Virus record (IMG/VR): IMGVR_UViG_3300020428_000085
Location: 1 to 23,729 of that record
DNA length: 23,729 nucleotides
Origin: a virus
Strand: one strand, 5' to 3'
Under the pieces are notes generated by a model. That model was not told the origin of the DNA. It made no database searches and saw nothing but the letters and a program-made list of their open reading frames with translations. How positions within the stretch are numbered: the stretch's first letter is position 1; each line of letters opens with the position of its first letter. Below, in pieces: positions 14,710 through 21,833 of this stretch. The translations under genes were made by a program, and so were the position numbers.

Positions 14710-16668
14710 TTATATTGTTAATGTTCCAGTTACAGTAAATGTCATTACAGTACACCCTCCTGCAGGGGCTGGTAATGTTGTTTTAGTATTAGTTCCTGGG
14801 GCTACTGTATAACTAGGTCCCGCAGGTCCTGGAACTCTTAAAATAACTACTCCTGAACCTCCTGTTGCACTACATGAAGCACCATTACTTCCACCAGCTC
14901 CACCTCCAGTATTAGCAGTTCCATTAGCTCCAACACCAGGTCCTGATGGGGCTCCAATAGATCCTGCTCCACCGCCGCCTGCTCCAGCAGTTCCTCCAGT
15001 TCCTCCATTATAACTAGATCCTCCACCGCCACCTGCATAAGTAACTGGACTTCCTGAAATTGAATTAGCTTTTCCTGCTCCACCAGCTCCACCAGCAGTT
15101 GGGGTTCCTGCACTACCGGCAGCACATGCTCCACCACCTCCGCCAGATCCATAATTTGGTGCACCTGTTGAATTACTTGGAGACCCATTAGTTCCTTGAA
15201 CAGGAGATACTGGTGAACTATTTGCGGGAACATTTCCAGTTCCACCTGGAGCATCATTTCCACTCCATGCTCCAGCTCCACCACCTGAACCTCCTGGTTG
15301 ACCATTATCACTACCACTACCATTACTATTACAAGCGGTTCCTCCACCGCCTCCACCACCAAAAGAAGTAATATATCCTATCCAAGAATCAGTACCTGAT
15401 TTTCCAATTGATCCTACACTTGAACAAACAGTAGCCATACCACCTGCTCCACCAGCACCAATTACAACTTGATTAGTTCCTGGATTTAAAAATAATTTTG
15501 TTCCACCTGGAAATGAACTTCTATAACCACCAGCTCCACCACCGCCTCCGCCAGAAGCAACGTTTCCACAAATTCCTCCACCACCGCCTCCGCCAGCTAC
15601 TACTAAATAATCTAATTCATTTGAACCTAGCGATGTAAAAGTTACATTACTTGATGCTTTAAATTCTGCTATAAATGTTCCTGTACCACCATCAGGTGAA
15701 TTAACAGGTGCACAATTACTATCTGTTGACATATATGAACTTGATCTTAAAATTACTACTCCAGACCCACCTACAAGACCATCATAATTAGCTGAACCTG
15801 AGGGGTTAGCTGGACTCGGACCTGCGCCTTGAGAATATGCACCATTTCCAGTATTATCTTGTGCATCTATTCTTCTTATTAAAGCTCCAGCAGGATTACG
15901 TGAAGCAAAACCACCGCCTGCTGCATAAGTTAAAGCTGTTCCTGTAATAGCATTTGGTGCACCCGCACCACCGCCTAAAGGAGTTTTAACTCCAGCACCA
16001 GGAGAAGTTCCTCCTGCTCCAAGTGCTCCACCACCTGCACCTGAACCTGTCATACATCCTGTTCCTCCTGCTCCACCAGCATTTCCTTCTGATTTACAAT
16101 AACCTCCAGCATTTCCTGTTCCTGCGCATCCACCTGATCCACCACCTCCTCCACCTGATCCACCAGGTTGAGCATTATGTCCAGGTGCACCTTGAGTAGA
16201 AGGTTGTGCACCTCCTCCTCCACCTGAAGCTGAAATTTTTGTAGTTCCTTCTACACCTGCGGGATTATAAACTGAAGCTCCACCAGCACCAGCTGTAGTA
16301 CCAGGTCCTGGTGATGAACCAGCAGAAGCTTGACCTCCTTTAGTTCCACCTGCTCCTACCGTAACTCCATAAGTTCCCCACCTTTGACTGATTGCAGTAC
16401 CTCTTAAAGGAGAAGGTCCGTAACCAGAAGCACGATAGCCTCCAGCTCCACCTCCTCCACCACCTTGAATATGATAATAATTTCCACCTGATCCACCGCC
16501 ACCACCGACTACTAAATAATCGGATGTTGCAAAATTATAAACCCAATCTGAATTTTTTACATAAGAATATACAGTATTTGTTCGCCACATACCAGAAGCT
16601 TTTCCACAAGCTGCACATCCATTAGTTACTGTGTTAGGGGGTCCAATTATTCCGCCATTGCCAGCCAT
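14710..16668 (-). CDS. Glycine-rich tail fibre/adhesin 1
   Basis: A 652-residue fibre-like protein and paralogue of the following glycine-rich fibre. The N-terminus AGNGGIIGPPNTVTNG is followed by the linker KASGMWRTNTVYSYVK at about residue 23. Two modules then appear. The first begins SDYLVVGGGGGSGG at about 49 and closes with GVVILR near 310; the second begins LDYLVVAGGGGGGG near 352 and closes with GVVILR near 615. Each includes AGGYR and a TVGAGG or VIGAGG strand. The protein ends TFTVTGTLTI. Several cysteines lie in the first half (CAAC, GGCAGTG, GTGCMTGSG). Polyglycine-II type adhesin architecture, as in S16 gp38, is the likely fold. AGGAGG stands 8 bases before the start. Receptor recognition is inferred, not shown. 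Confidence 0.8.
   Translation of the reverse strand: MAGNGGIIGPPNTVTNGCAACGKASGMWRTNTVYSYVKNSDWVYNFATSDYLVVGGGGGSGGNYYHIQGGGGGGAGGYRASGYGPSPLRGTAISQRWGTYGVTVGAGGTKGGQASAGSSPGPGTTAGAGGASVYNPAGVEGTTKISASGGGGGAQPSTQGAPGHNAQPGGSGGGGGGSGGCAGTGNAGGYCKSEGNAGGAGGTGCMTGSGAGGGALGAGGTSPGAGVKTPLGGGAGAPNAITGTALTYAAGGGFASRNPAGALIRRIDAQDNTGNGAYSQGAGPSPANPSGSANYDGLVGGSGVVILRSSSYMSTDSNCAPVNSPDGGTGTFIAEFKASSNVTFTSLGSNELDYLVVAGGGGGGGICGNVASGGGGGGAGGYRSSFPGGTKLFLNPGTNQVVIGAGGAGGMATVCSSVGSIGKSGTDSWIGYITSFGGGGGGGTACNSNGSGSDNGQPGGSGGGAGAWSGNDAPGGTGNVPANSSPVSPVQGTNGSPSNSTGAPNYGSGGGGGACAAGSAGTPTAGGAGGAGKANSISGSPVTYAGGGGGSSYNGGTGGTAGAGGGGAGSIGAPSGPGVGANGTANTGGGAGGSNGASCSATGGSGVVILRVPGPAGPSYTVAPGTNTKTTLPAPAGGCTVMTFTVTGTLTI
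14716..14739. repeat. 24-bp direct repeat, copy at 3' end of fibre 1
   Basis: Second copy of the 24-base sequence found at 12394-12417. It lies at the same relative place, in the last codons of the paralogous fibre gene, just before the poorly conserved final residue(s). Confidence 0.75.
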
Positions 16669-16680
16669 AATTTAAACCTC

Positions 16681-17037
16681 CTAATCTGCTATTACTTCAT
16701 ATGAAATCAAACATTCAAGATCACTATTTGCAGAAGCTAATCCTGAAATTTTTTCATTTTCTTCTAAATAAAATCCGTTATTTTTATCTATTAAAGAAAG
16801 AGTAGCATCCGCAGGTACAGAAATTGTACTTGCTATTGATCTGGTATCTGATCCATCAAAAAATTTAACAGTTACATCTGCAGCATTAGTCCCATCTATA
16901 TTTGAGATTAAAATTGAATTAATTTTAAAAACAGTATTTGCTGTTGCAGTAACTAAATTAGCACTTGTAGTAGTTAAAGCAAAAGTATCTGTTTTTCCAT
17001 TAATAGTTGCTACATTAACTATATTAGGGTTTGCCAT
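16681..17037 (-). CDS. Small virion-associated protein (marine-phage family)
   Basis: A 118-residue beta-rich protein with NIVNVATINGKTDTFALTT at the start and KINSILISNIDGTNAADVTV in the middle, features I recognise from a small protein common among tail genes of marine phages. No catalytic residues, signal peptide or membrane segment are seen. It lies between the short tail-fibre protein and the first large fibre, with AGGAG 9 bases before the ATG. A role as a decoration, collar or fibre-base protein is possible. Function is unassigned. Confidence 0.6.
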   Translation of the reverse strand: MANPNIVNVATINGKTDTFALTTTSANLVTATANTVFKINSILISNIDGTNAADVTVKFFDGSDTRSIASTISVPADATLSLIDKNNGFYLEENEKISGLASANSDLECLISYEVIAD

Positions 17038-17052
17038 ATTTATTTTCTCCTA

Positions 17053-17667
17053 TTATCCAAATACTATCGCCATTGCAATAGCTTTTCCTGTTGTTATTCC
17101 AGCTGTAGAAAAAGATAGATTTTTACTTCCATCAGTTACTAAAGCTTGTCCACTACTACCATCAGAAGCTGGTAAAGTAAAGTAATTTGATGATCCTGCA
17201 TTACCTATTCCAGTAACATTAATATCACCTAAATCTGCCATTACATCATTTACTGTAGACCCTGTAGTATATACTAAAGTTTTTGTTCCTTGTTTAAGAG
17301 CAACTCCATTTGCAGCATGGCCTGTATTTGCAAAAGTTAAAGTATATGAACCTGATGTATTATTAAACAAAGTATATTTAGATTCAACAGCATCTGTAAA
17401 AACATGAATATTAGCTGTTAAAGCACCTGTAAATTCTAATACAGCATTATGTACTTGATCATCTGTAGAAGAATCATCTGTATTGGTTGTTGAATTAGCT
17501 GAAGTTAAAGTAACATTTGCATTTCCTGCAACGTTGGCTGCTTGATAACCTTTTACTGAACAGTCAACTCTATTGAAAACATAGTTAACAAGGTTACCCC
17601 AATTTCCTGAGTTTTCACCTGAGCCTTGACGTTCTAATTTTAAACGAGCTGTATAAGTTGAAGACAT
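17053..17667 (-). CDS. Tail fibre / fibre-base protein
   Basis: A 204-residue protein. The N-terminus (STYTARLKLERQGSGENSGN, then WGNLVNYVFNRVDCSVKGY) is a conserved tail-attachment-type region in marine phage fibres. The middle is beta-rich (YTLFNNTSGSYTLTFANTG, ALKQGTKTLVYT), and the end FTLPASDGSSGQALVTDGS, then LSFSTAG resembles the repeat units of trimeric fibre shafts. It likely links the nozzle to the receptor-binding fibres encoded after it. The ribosome binding site is weak (AAGG 12 bases upstream). The 61-base spacer before it (17668-17728) is AT-rich with no recognised element. Confidence 0.7.
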   Translation of the reverse strand: MSSTYTARLKLERQGSGENSGNWGNLVNYVFNRVDCSVKGYQAANVAGNANVTLTSANSTTNTDDSSTDDQVHNAVLEFTGALTANIHVFTDAVESKYTLFNNTSGSYTLTFANTGHAANGVALKQGTKTLVYTTGSTVNDVMADLGDINVTGIGNAGSSNYFTLPASDGSSGQALVTDGSKNLSFSTAGITTGKAIAMAIVFG

Positions 17668-17728
17668 AATTATTTATACCTTATTAATTTATTTTTGTAA
17701 ATAATATATATTTGTAGTCATTTGTACA

Positions 17729-18493
17729 CTAAATATTAGTCCAAGTATAAGTATTTCCATCAGAAATATTATCCCAAAATCTTAAATCTACAGGAGTAAC
17801 ATTCGCTTGTATTCCAGTCATTTCTAGAAAGTTATTAGAATCAGGAATTATAGTAGCTAAAGAAATAGTCATACTTTGACCAGTTATACTTAAAATTTGT
17901 TCTCCTTTAAATATAAAAGATCCAGCATTAGCATTAGCATGAATTCCAGTAATAGGAATATAATTTTCAGTATCAGTAGTAATACTACTTATATAAGTAG
18001 TTATTTCTTGACCTATTATATCAATAATATTAGCTGATCCTGTAGTAATATTACCTAAATCTACTTCTAAATCAAAACCAGGTGTTACAATAGTAATAGC
18101 TCCACCGGCTGCAATGGAATAAGTTCCTATAAAGGTATTTGCTAATAAACCAGTAATAGAATTAATAGTTGCTCCGGTAGTTACTACACTTCCTAAATTT
18201 GCATTAGCATTAATTCCTGTTATAGAAGTTTGTGCTGAACCTTGTGCAAGAGAAAAGTTTAAAGCTGTATTGGCTTGTTGACCAGTTGTAGCAAAGATAG
18301 CTCCATTACCTGTAAATACTAATCCAATATTAGTATTCCATGCACCTTCACTCCAATCTTCTCTACCCCAACCAAATCCAAAATTAACAGATGGTAATAT
18401 TTGTTGACCAGTTATTGCAGCTGCAACATCGGGTGATGTATTCCATGCACCTACATTATAACCGTAACGTCCGTATCCTACACTTACACTCAT
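17729..18493 (-). CDS. ITG-repeat beta-structured tail protein
   Basis: A 254-residue protein built mostly of a repeat of about 22-23 residues, with consensus s-ITG-x-x-A-N-x-x-L-G. Units begin AAITGQQILPS, ATTGQQANTAL, TSITGINANANLG, NSITGLLANTFIG, IDIIGQEITTYI, IPITGIHANANAG, LSITGQSMTISL and MTGIQANVTP. The N-terminus (VGYGRYGYNVGAWNT) and the related FGFGWGREDWSEGAWNT are Gly/Trp/Tyr-rich. Similar repeats occur in structural proteins of cyanophages and other marine phages, and a beta-solenoid or stacked-strand fibre is the likely fold. The start codon and its AAGGAG lie inside a small hairpin that also contains the stop of the preceding gene. Function as a tail or fibre component is inferred. 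Confidence 0.68.
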   Translation of the reverse strand: MSVSVGYGRYGYNVGAWNTSPDVAAAITGQQILPSVNFGFGWGREDWSEGAWNTNIGLVFTGNGAIFATTGQQANTALNFSLAQGSAQTSITGINANANLGSVVTTGATINSITGLLANTFIGTYSIAAGGAITIVTPGFDLEVDLGNITTGSANIIDIIGQEITTYISSITTDTENYIPITGIHANANAGSFIFKGEQILSITGQSMTISLATIIPDSNNFLEMTGIQANVTPVDLRFWDNISDGNTYTWTNI

Positions 18494-18510
18494 AAGGAAT
18501 TTCTCCTTAT
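18492..18510 (-). promoter_or_regulatory. Hairpin over ribosome binding site and start codon
   Basis: Perfect 7-base arms 18492-18498 and 18504-18510 with a 5-base loop; in the transcript AUAAGGA-GAAAU-UCCUUAU. The arms contain the stop codon of the upstream gene (18507-18509), most of the AAGGAG site, and two bases of the AUG of the ITG-repeat gene. A ribosome finishing the upstream gene would open it, which suggests coupled translation. Confidence 0.45.
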
Positions 18511-18932
18511 GCTATTCTGATTAAACCAGCAGTCGAGTTAGCAGTAGGAAACTGTAATTCAAAAGTTCCGTTTGTAGAAGTTTTCACTCCTCCAAAATCT
18601 AAAACTGCAATTGCAGAGTTACTGTTATTTGCATTGTATAAAAGTGCAGCTTGAGCAGAAATAGTTGCGTTAGCGAATGTAACATTATCAGCATCAAAAA
18701 TTGCAGTTGTTCCATCTACAGAAATTGCAACATTAGTTAAAGCATTTCCACCTGTAGTATAATTAGTTCCAGATGAAGATACTTCATTTGCAGTATCGTA
18801 TACAGTTGTGTTGGCTGCTAAAGAAGCTGTGTTATCATACAAAGCACACTTTAAAGTTTGTGCTGCAAGGTTTCCACCAGGCGACATTAAGTCTTGTTTG
18901 AATACAGTGCAAATTGCTTGTGTTATTGCCAT
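18507..18932 (-). CDS. Small tail/virion structural protein
   Basis: A 141-residue beta-rich protein: MAITQAICTVFKQDLMSPGG, then LKCALYDNTASLAANTTVYD, TANEVSSSGTNYTTGGNALT, and AVLDFGGVKTSTNGTFELQF near the end. Proteins with the ALY...TVYxxxNEVS...YTxGG pattern are frequent in tail gene clusters of marine and other environmental phages and have no proven function. It could be a tail knob or fibre-base component. GGAGG stands 9 bases before the ATG, inside the end of the upstream adaptor-like gene, whose stop is only 2 bases away. No membrane segment or catalytic motif is seen. Confidence 0.6.
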   Translation of the reverse strand: MAITQAICTVFKQDLMSPGGNLAAQTLKCALYDNTASLAANTTVYDTANEVSSSGTNYTTGGNALTNVAISVDGTTAIFDADNVTFANATISAQAALLYNANNSNSAIAVLDFGGVKTSTNGTFELQFPTANSTAGLIRIA

Positions 18933-18934
18933 AT

Positions 18935-19594
18935 TTATTGTCCTCCAGTTAATGTATTTGTACCTAGTGGGCTACCAGGAAACTTATAGTCTGTTCTTCT
19001 TCTTCTACGAGCTTCATTATTTATAGTAGCTACTTGTTCTTTATACAAATTTTTGTATATAGTATAGTCTTCCATGTTCTTTGTAAAGAGATTTGCTTCA
19101 GCTAAACAAGCATAAGTTAATGTACTTGGAATATTTTCAGTATACCAATTTGTAGTATTGGTATTAGATAAAGGATTAATTTTACCTTGATATCCTAATT
19201 TCATTGTATATGCTTGATCTGGAGTAGGAGCTAAATAAACTCTATTATCATCAAAATTAGCAAAATATTTAGGTTGACCTTGAATTGATATATCAGGCCA
19301 ATATTCTTGACAAAAAGCTAATGTTTTCATTTCTAAATAACTTACATTAGAACCTACTGTAATAGTTAAATAATTAAATAACATTGGTTCAATAGCAGTA
19401 GGAAGATTTACAAATCTATCTCCAGCGATGGAAGTAGTAGTTACATTTTCATTAAATCCAATAGGGTCAATATCTCTTGATAAAGATTCAAAAGCATTTT
19501 GAATAAAATTTTCTATTTGTGCAGTAAAATCAGTTCCTGTATTTTCAGCCCAAACTTTAATATCATTTTGGAGACTGCTGTACGTCATTGCCAT
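18935..19594 (-). CDS. Second adaptor-type (head-tail connector) protein
   Basis: A 219-residue protein with the layout of phage adaptor proteins. An N-terminal helix region (YSSLQNDIKVWAENTG, then FTAQIENFIQNAFESLSRDI) is followed by strands (DRFVNLPTAIEPMLFNYLTI), the family-typical VYLAPTPDQAYTMKLGYQGK, and a C-terminal helix pair (ACLAEANLFTKNMEDY, then YKEQVATINNEARRRRR). It resembles the adaptor encoded two genes upstream, particularly at the PxPDQxYT core, so the window has two related connectors. They may form successive rings between portal and nozzle. The start overlaps the glycosyltransferase gene by 32 bases, with GAGG 9 bases upstream. The basic C-terminal RRRRR is unusual and may touch DNA. 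Confidence 0.68.
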   Translation of the reverse strand: MAMTYSSLQNDIKVWAENTGTDFTAQIENFIQNAFESLSRDIDPIGFNENVTTTSIAGDRFVNLPTAIEPMLFNYLTITVGSNVSYLEMKTLAFCQEYWPDISIQGQPKYFANFDDNRVYLAPTPDQAYTMKLGYQGKINPLSNTNTTNWYTENIPSTLTYACLAEANLFTKNMEDYTIYKNLYKEQVATINNEARRRRRTDYKFPGSPLGTNTLTGGQ

Positions 19595-20375
19595 GTTTAA
19601 TTACCTCATCAACTTTAAATTTAGTCCATACATGTCCAGCAAATGGATAAGTTCCATAATGCGTCAAAGGACTTTGAAGATCAGCATATATCTTACCGCC
19701 TATTTTTTGCCATAATCTACAAAAAGCATAATCTTCACTTAAATATCTATTACTTTTTTCATCAATAATACAGTCAAAAAATGCATAGCAATTTTTACTT
19801 GAATATCTATCATTATTTATAATTTGATCACTGGTATATTTAAGATTAGGATAAGCTTCTTTCATTTTATCAAAAACTTCTTTTTTTATACACATAAATC
19901 CAGTTGCAGCATCTAAAACTTCAGTAAATCCTTTTTCTACTTTAATATTGTTAGGATTAGCAAAATTTAAATTATAACCTAATGCTTTTTGTTCTAAATT
20001 AGTAGGATCTTCTTTTACAAAACCAGGAATTCCTTTCCAATCAATTGATTTTCTAGGATATATACCACAAGCAATATCAAAATCTGATTGTAATAATCTA
20101 GTTACAGCTTCTCCATTAAATCCTATATCTGCATCAATAAACATTAAATGAGTAAAAGAATGTTCATCTTTTTCACAATAATCTAAAAATTGACTTACTA
20201 ATGTATTTCTAGCTCTAGTAACTAAACTTTCATTTCCCATTGTATTTAAATGAACTTTAAATTTATTTTTAGCTGCAAATTGAGTTAGACTTAATATACC
20301 GTGTAAATATCCTTCGGATAAAAGACCACCATAACAAGGTGTTGCGACCATAACACCAATTTTTTTTTCACTCAT
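19563..20375 (-). CDS. GT-A-fold glycosyltransferase-like protein
   Basis: A 270-residue protein with the marks of a family-2-like GT-A glycosyltransferase. The N-terminal strand GVMVATPCYGG is followed by a helix, LVTRARNTLVSQFLD, and then LMFIDADIGF, where D81-A-D83 would bind metal and the nucleotide sugar. Downstream are DIACGIYPRK, AATGFMCIKKEVFDKM and the acidic LSEDYAFCRLW, a likely catalytic or acceptor-side motif. There is no transmembrane segment, so it should act in the cytoplasm. Its position between two connector genes, overlapping them by 4 and 32 bases, suggests it works during particle assembly, for example glycosylating a virion protein. Donor and acceptor cannot be read from the sequence. 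Host surface or DNA modification are alternatives. Confidence 0.78.
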   Translation of the reverse strand: MSEKKIGVMVATPCYGGLLSEGYLHGILSLTQFAAKNKFKVHLNTMGNESLVTRARNTLVSQFLDYCEKDEHSFTHLMFIDADIGFNGEAVTRLLQSDFDIACGIYPRKSIDWKGIPGFVKEDPTNLEQKALGYNLNFANPNNIKVEKGFTEVLDAATGFMCIKKEVFDKMKEAYPNLKYTSDQIINNDRYSSKNCYAFFDCIIDEKSNRYLSEDYAFCRLWQKIGGKIYADLQSPLTHYGTYPFAGHVWTKFKVDEVIKHGNDVQQSPK

Positions 20376-20824
20376 AATATTACGACTGTAACATTTCCGA
20401 GCGCAGTTTGTAACAAATTTGTGTCAGTAGTATACCAAGTTTCTGGTAAAGTAGCAACTCCTACATATAAAGGTGAACCTGATGTATTTTCAAAACCAGG
20501 TAAAGCAGTTACTTGATTAGGAACTCCACCGGTAGATGATCCAGCAACTCCTCCTCCAGTTCTTGCTGCTTTAGTAGAAGAAACATTAGCTTGAAGTCTT
20601 GCATTTTCTAAACTTTGAGCATCAGTAAAATAAGTTAAATCTAATTGAGGCTGTTTAGGTTCCCATTCTGAAGTATGAACTAACATACCTGTCCATTCAA
20701 ATACCATTTCTTGATAAGGAAATCTTAATCCTGATCTATCAGAAATAGCATAAGCATATTTACCTGCAGCAAATTTATTTGAAGGTGCTCTATGAGGTCT
20801 TGTAGTAGCTGGTATTTTTGGCAT
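20372..20824 (-). CDS. Conserved marine-phage virion protein
   Basis: A 150-residue protein with the N-terminal signature AYAISDRSGLRFPYQEMVFE followed by WTGMLVHTSEWEPKQPQLDL, which I recognise as a small conserved protein found beside connector genes in many marine phages. The rest is low-complexity (ARTGGGVAGSSTGGVPN) and ends in a hydrophobic strand (LGNVTVVIL). No function is established. The SDRSG and WEPKQPQ stretches suggest a compact N-terminal domain of about 60 residues and a flexible tail. It shares one base with the adaptor gene before it (TAATG) and overlaps the glycosyltransferase by 4 bases, and lacks a good ribosome binding site, so coupled translation is likely. Confidence 0.62.
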   Translation of the reverse strand: MPKIPATTRPHRAPSNKFAAGKYAYAISDRSGLRFPYQEMVFEWTGMLVHTSEWEPKQPQLDLTYFTDAQSLENARLQANVSSTKAARTGGGVAGSSTGGVPNQVTALPGFENTSGSPLYVGVATLPETWYTTDTNLLQTALGNVTVVIL

Positions 20825-21513
20825 TAATTATAAAACCTATTAGCTGTAGCTGGTAAAATTCGAGTAGAAGGAGTATCATCTCCTGCTATTAATCTTTCGA
20901 AAGCTTGTTCATAATCTACTCTTAAAATTTCTTGAGTTGCAGCAGGTATACCTGGTCTTTTTTTAGAAAGATAATAAGCTAGTCCTGCGCACATACATTC
21001 AAAAGCTCTAAAAGGTACATCTATATTTTGTTCTACTCCACTTACTGTTGAAGCTGTTATATCTTCAATTCTTCTCATTCGATAATATGTAATAGTATAA
21101 GATTGATCAGGTGCTGGATAAATTTTAAGAATAGGAGAAATTAATCTTTGTAAATAATATTGTGTAGGTCTAGATTGAGTTGTTTTATTTGAAATAACAG
21201 CATAATCATTAAGACCTAAACGTGTCATTGCATATTCAGATCCATCTGCTATTTTAATATTAGCATTTATAATATCTACAGTATCACTATCTAAAGTATA
21301 ATCAGTAGTGCCTTGAGTTACAGCTTGAGTTTTATATTCGACAGTCCATTGATTATAACCTCGATTAGCCCAATCACTAAACATAATATTTAAACTACGT
21401 CTAGCTGATCGTACATCATAACCTAAAATAGGATCTCCTCCTAATCTATCATAGGCTTCTTGTATTACATCATTTACTGTTAAAGTAAAAGTTGAACTTC
21501 CTGATAATGCCAT
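20824..21513 (-). CDS. Head-tail adaptor, P22 gp4 / SU10 adaptor-like
   Basis: A 229-residue protein of the short-tailed phage adaptor type. Visible are the N-terminal TVNDVIQEAYDRLGG, RSARRSLNIMFSDWANRGYN, strands with TVEYKTQAVTQGTTDYTL, the typical PTQYYLQRL and ILKIYPAPDQSYTITYYRMR, and a C-terminal helix with FECMCAGLAYYLSKKRPG, then LRVDYEQAFERLIAGD. Such proteins form a dodecameric ring under the portal and make the platform for the nozzle. GGAGG lies a few bases before the start. The capsid genes come before it and a paralogous adaptor comes two genes later. The family assignment is confident; a tail-tubular gp11-like role as in T7 is a close alternative. Confidence 0.8.
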   Translation of the reverse strand: MALSGSSTFTLTVNDVIQEAYDRLGGDPILGYDVRSARRSLNIMFSDWANRGYNQWTVEYKTQAVTQGTTDYTLDSDTVDIINANIKIADGSEYAMTRLGLNDYAVISNKTTQSRPTQYYLQRLISPILKIYPAPDQSYTITYYRMRRIEDITASTVSGVEQNIDVPFRAFECMCAGLAYYLSKKRPGIPAATQEILRVDYEQAFERLIAGDDTPSTRILPATANRFYN

Positions 21514-21522
21514 ATTCCTCCA

Positions 21523-21825
21523 TTATGCATAAAATACTGTTACTGATATAGCACCATTAACTGAAGCTTTAGCTTGTAAACTTGTTCCAAATTTTATACC
21601 TTCTGCTGGAAGATTTAATTGAACAGTTGAAGCACCCGCACTTACATTTCCTGTAGTTACTTCAAATACATCAGTTCCTCCATCTATAAAAGTAAGAGTT
21701 CCAGTAGTTACATTAGGTTCAATTATAAAACCTTTAAGTCTAATGGGACCAGCAAATAAAGTAGCTGTAGCATTATTAATAGTAGCTCCACTTGCTGAAT
21801 TTGCAAATATATCTGATCCTGCCAT
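21523..21825 (-). CDS. Small beta-rich virion protein
   Basis: A 100-residue protein with no recognised domain. It is Thr/Ala/Gly/Val-rich with alternating strands (RLKGFIIEPNVTTGTLTFID, VFEVTTGNVSAGASTVQLNL) and no charged clusters. Its composition resembles small head decoration or tail-base proteins. AGGAG lies 6 bases before the ATG and partly overlaps the end of the upstream acidic gene, from which it is separated by 8 bases. It lies just before the adaptor gene, where head-completion or decoration proteins are common. Function not assigned. Confidence 0.55.
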   Translation of the reverse strand: MAGSDIFANSASGATINNATATLFAGPIRLKGFIIEPNVTTGTLTFIDGGTDVFEVTTGNVSAGASTVQLNLPAEGIKFGTSLQAKASVNGAISVTVFYA

Positions 21826-21833
21826 TTTTTCTC

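Noticed and set aside
14847-15362. Long alternative-frame minus-strand open frame inside fibre 1, and similar ones at 13338-13538 and 13557-13775
   Set aside because: They arise because GGT/GGA/GCA repeats read in another frame give Val/Glu/Leu-rich low-complexity protein without stops. No start signals support them.
12385-16668. CCACCACC-type tandem motifs considered as a repeat array
   Set aside because: They are codon-level repeats of glycine-rich protein, without constant spacers or units as in a CRISPR or satellite array.
14691-17728. TTTGTACA occurring in two spacers (14691-14698 and 17721-17728) as a possible shared promoter element
   Set aside because: Only 8 bases, placed differently relative to the next start, and also present inside the capsid gene near 23699-23706; chance is sufficient.
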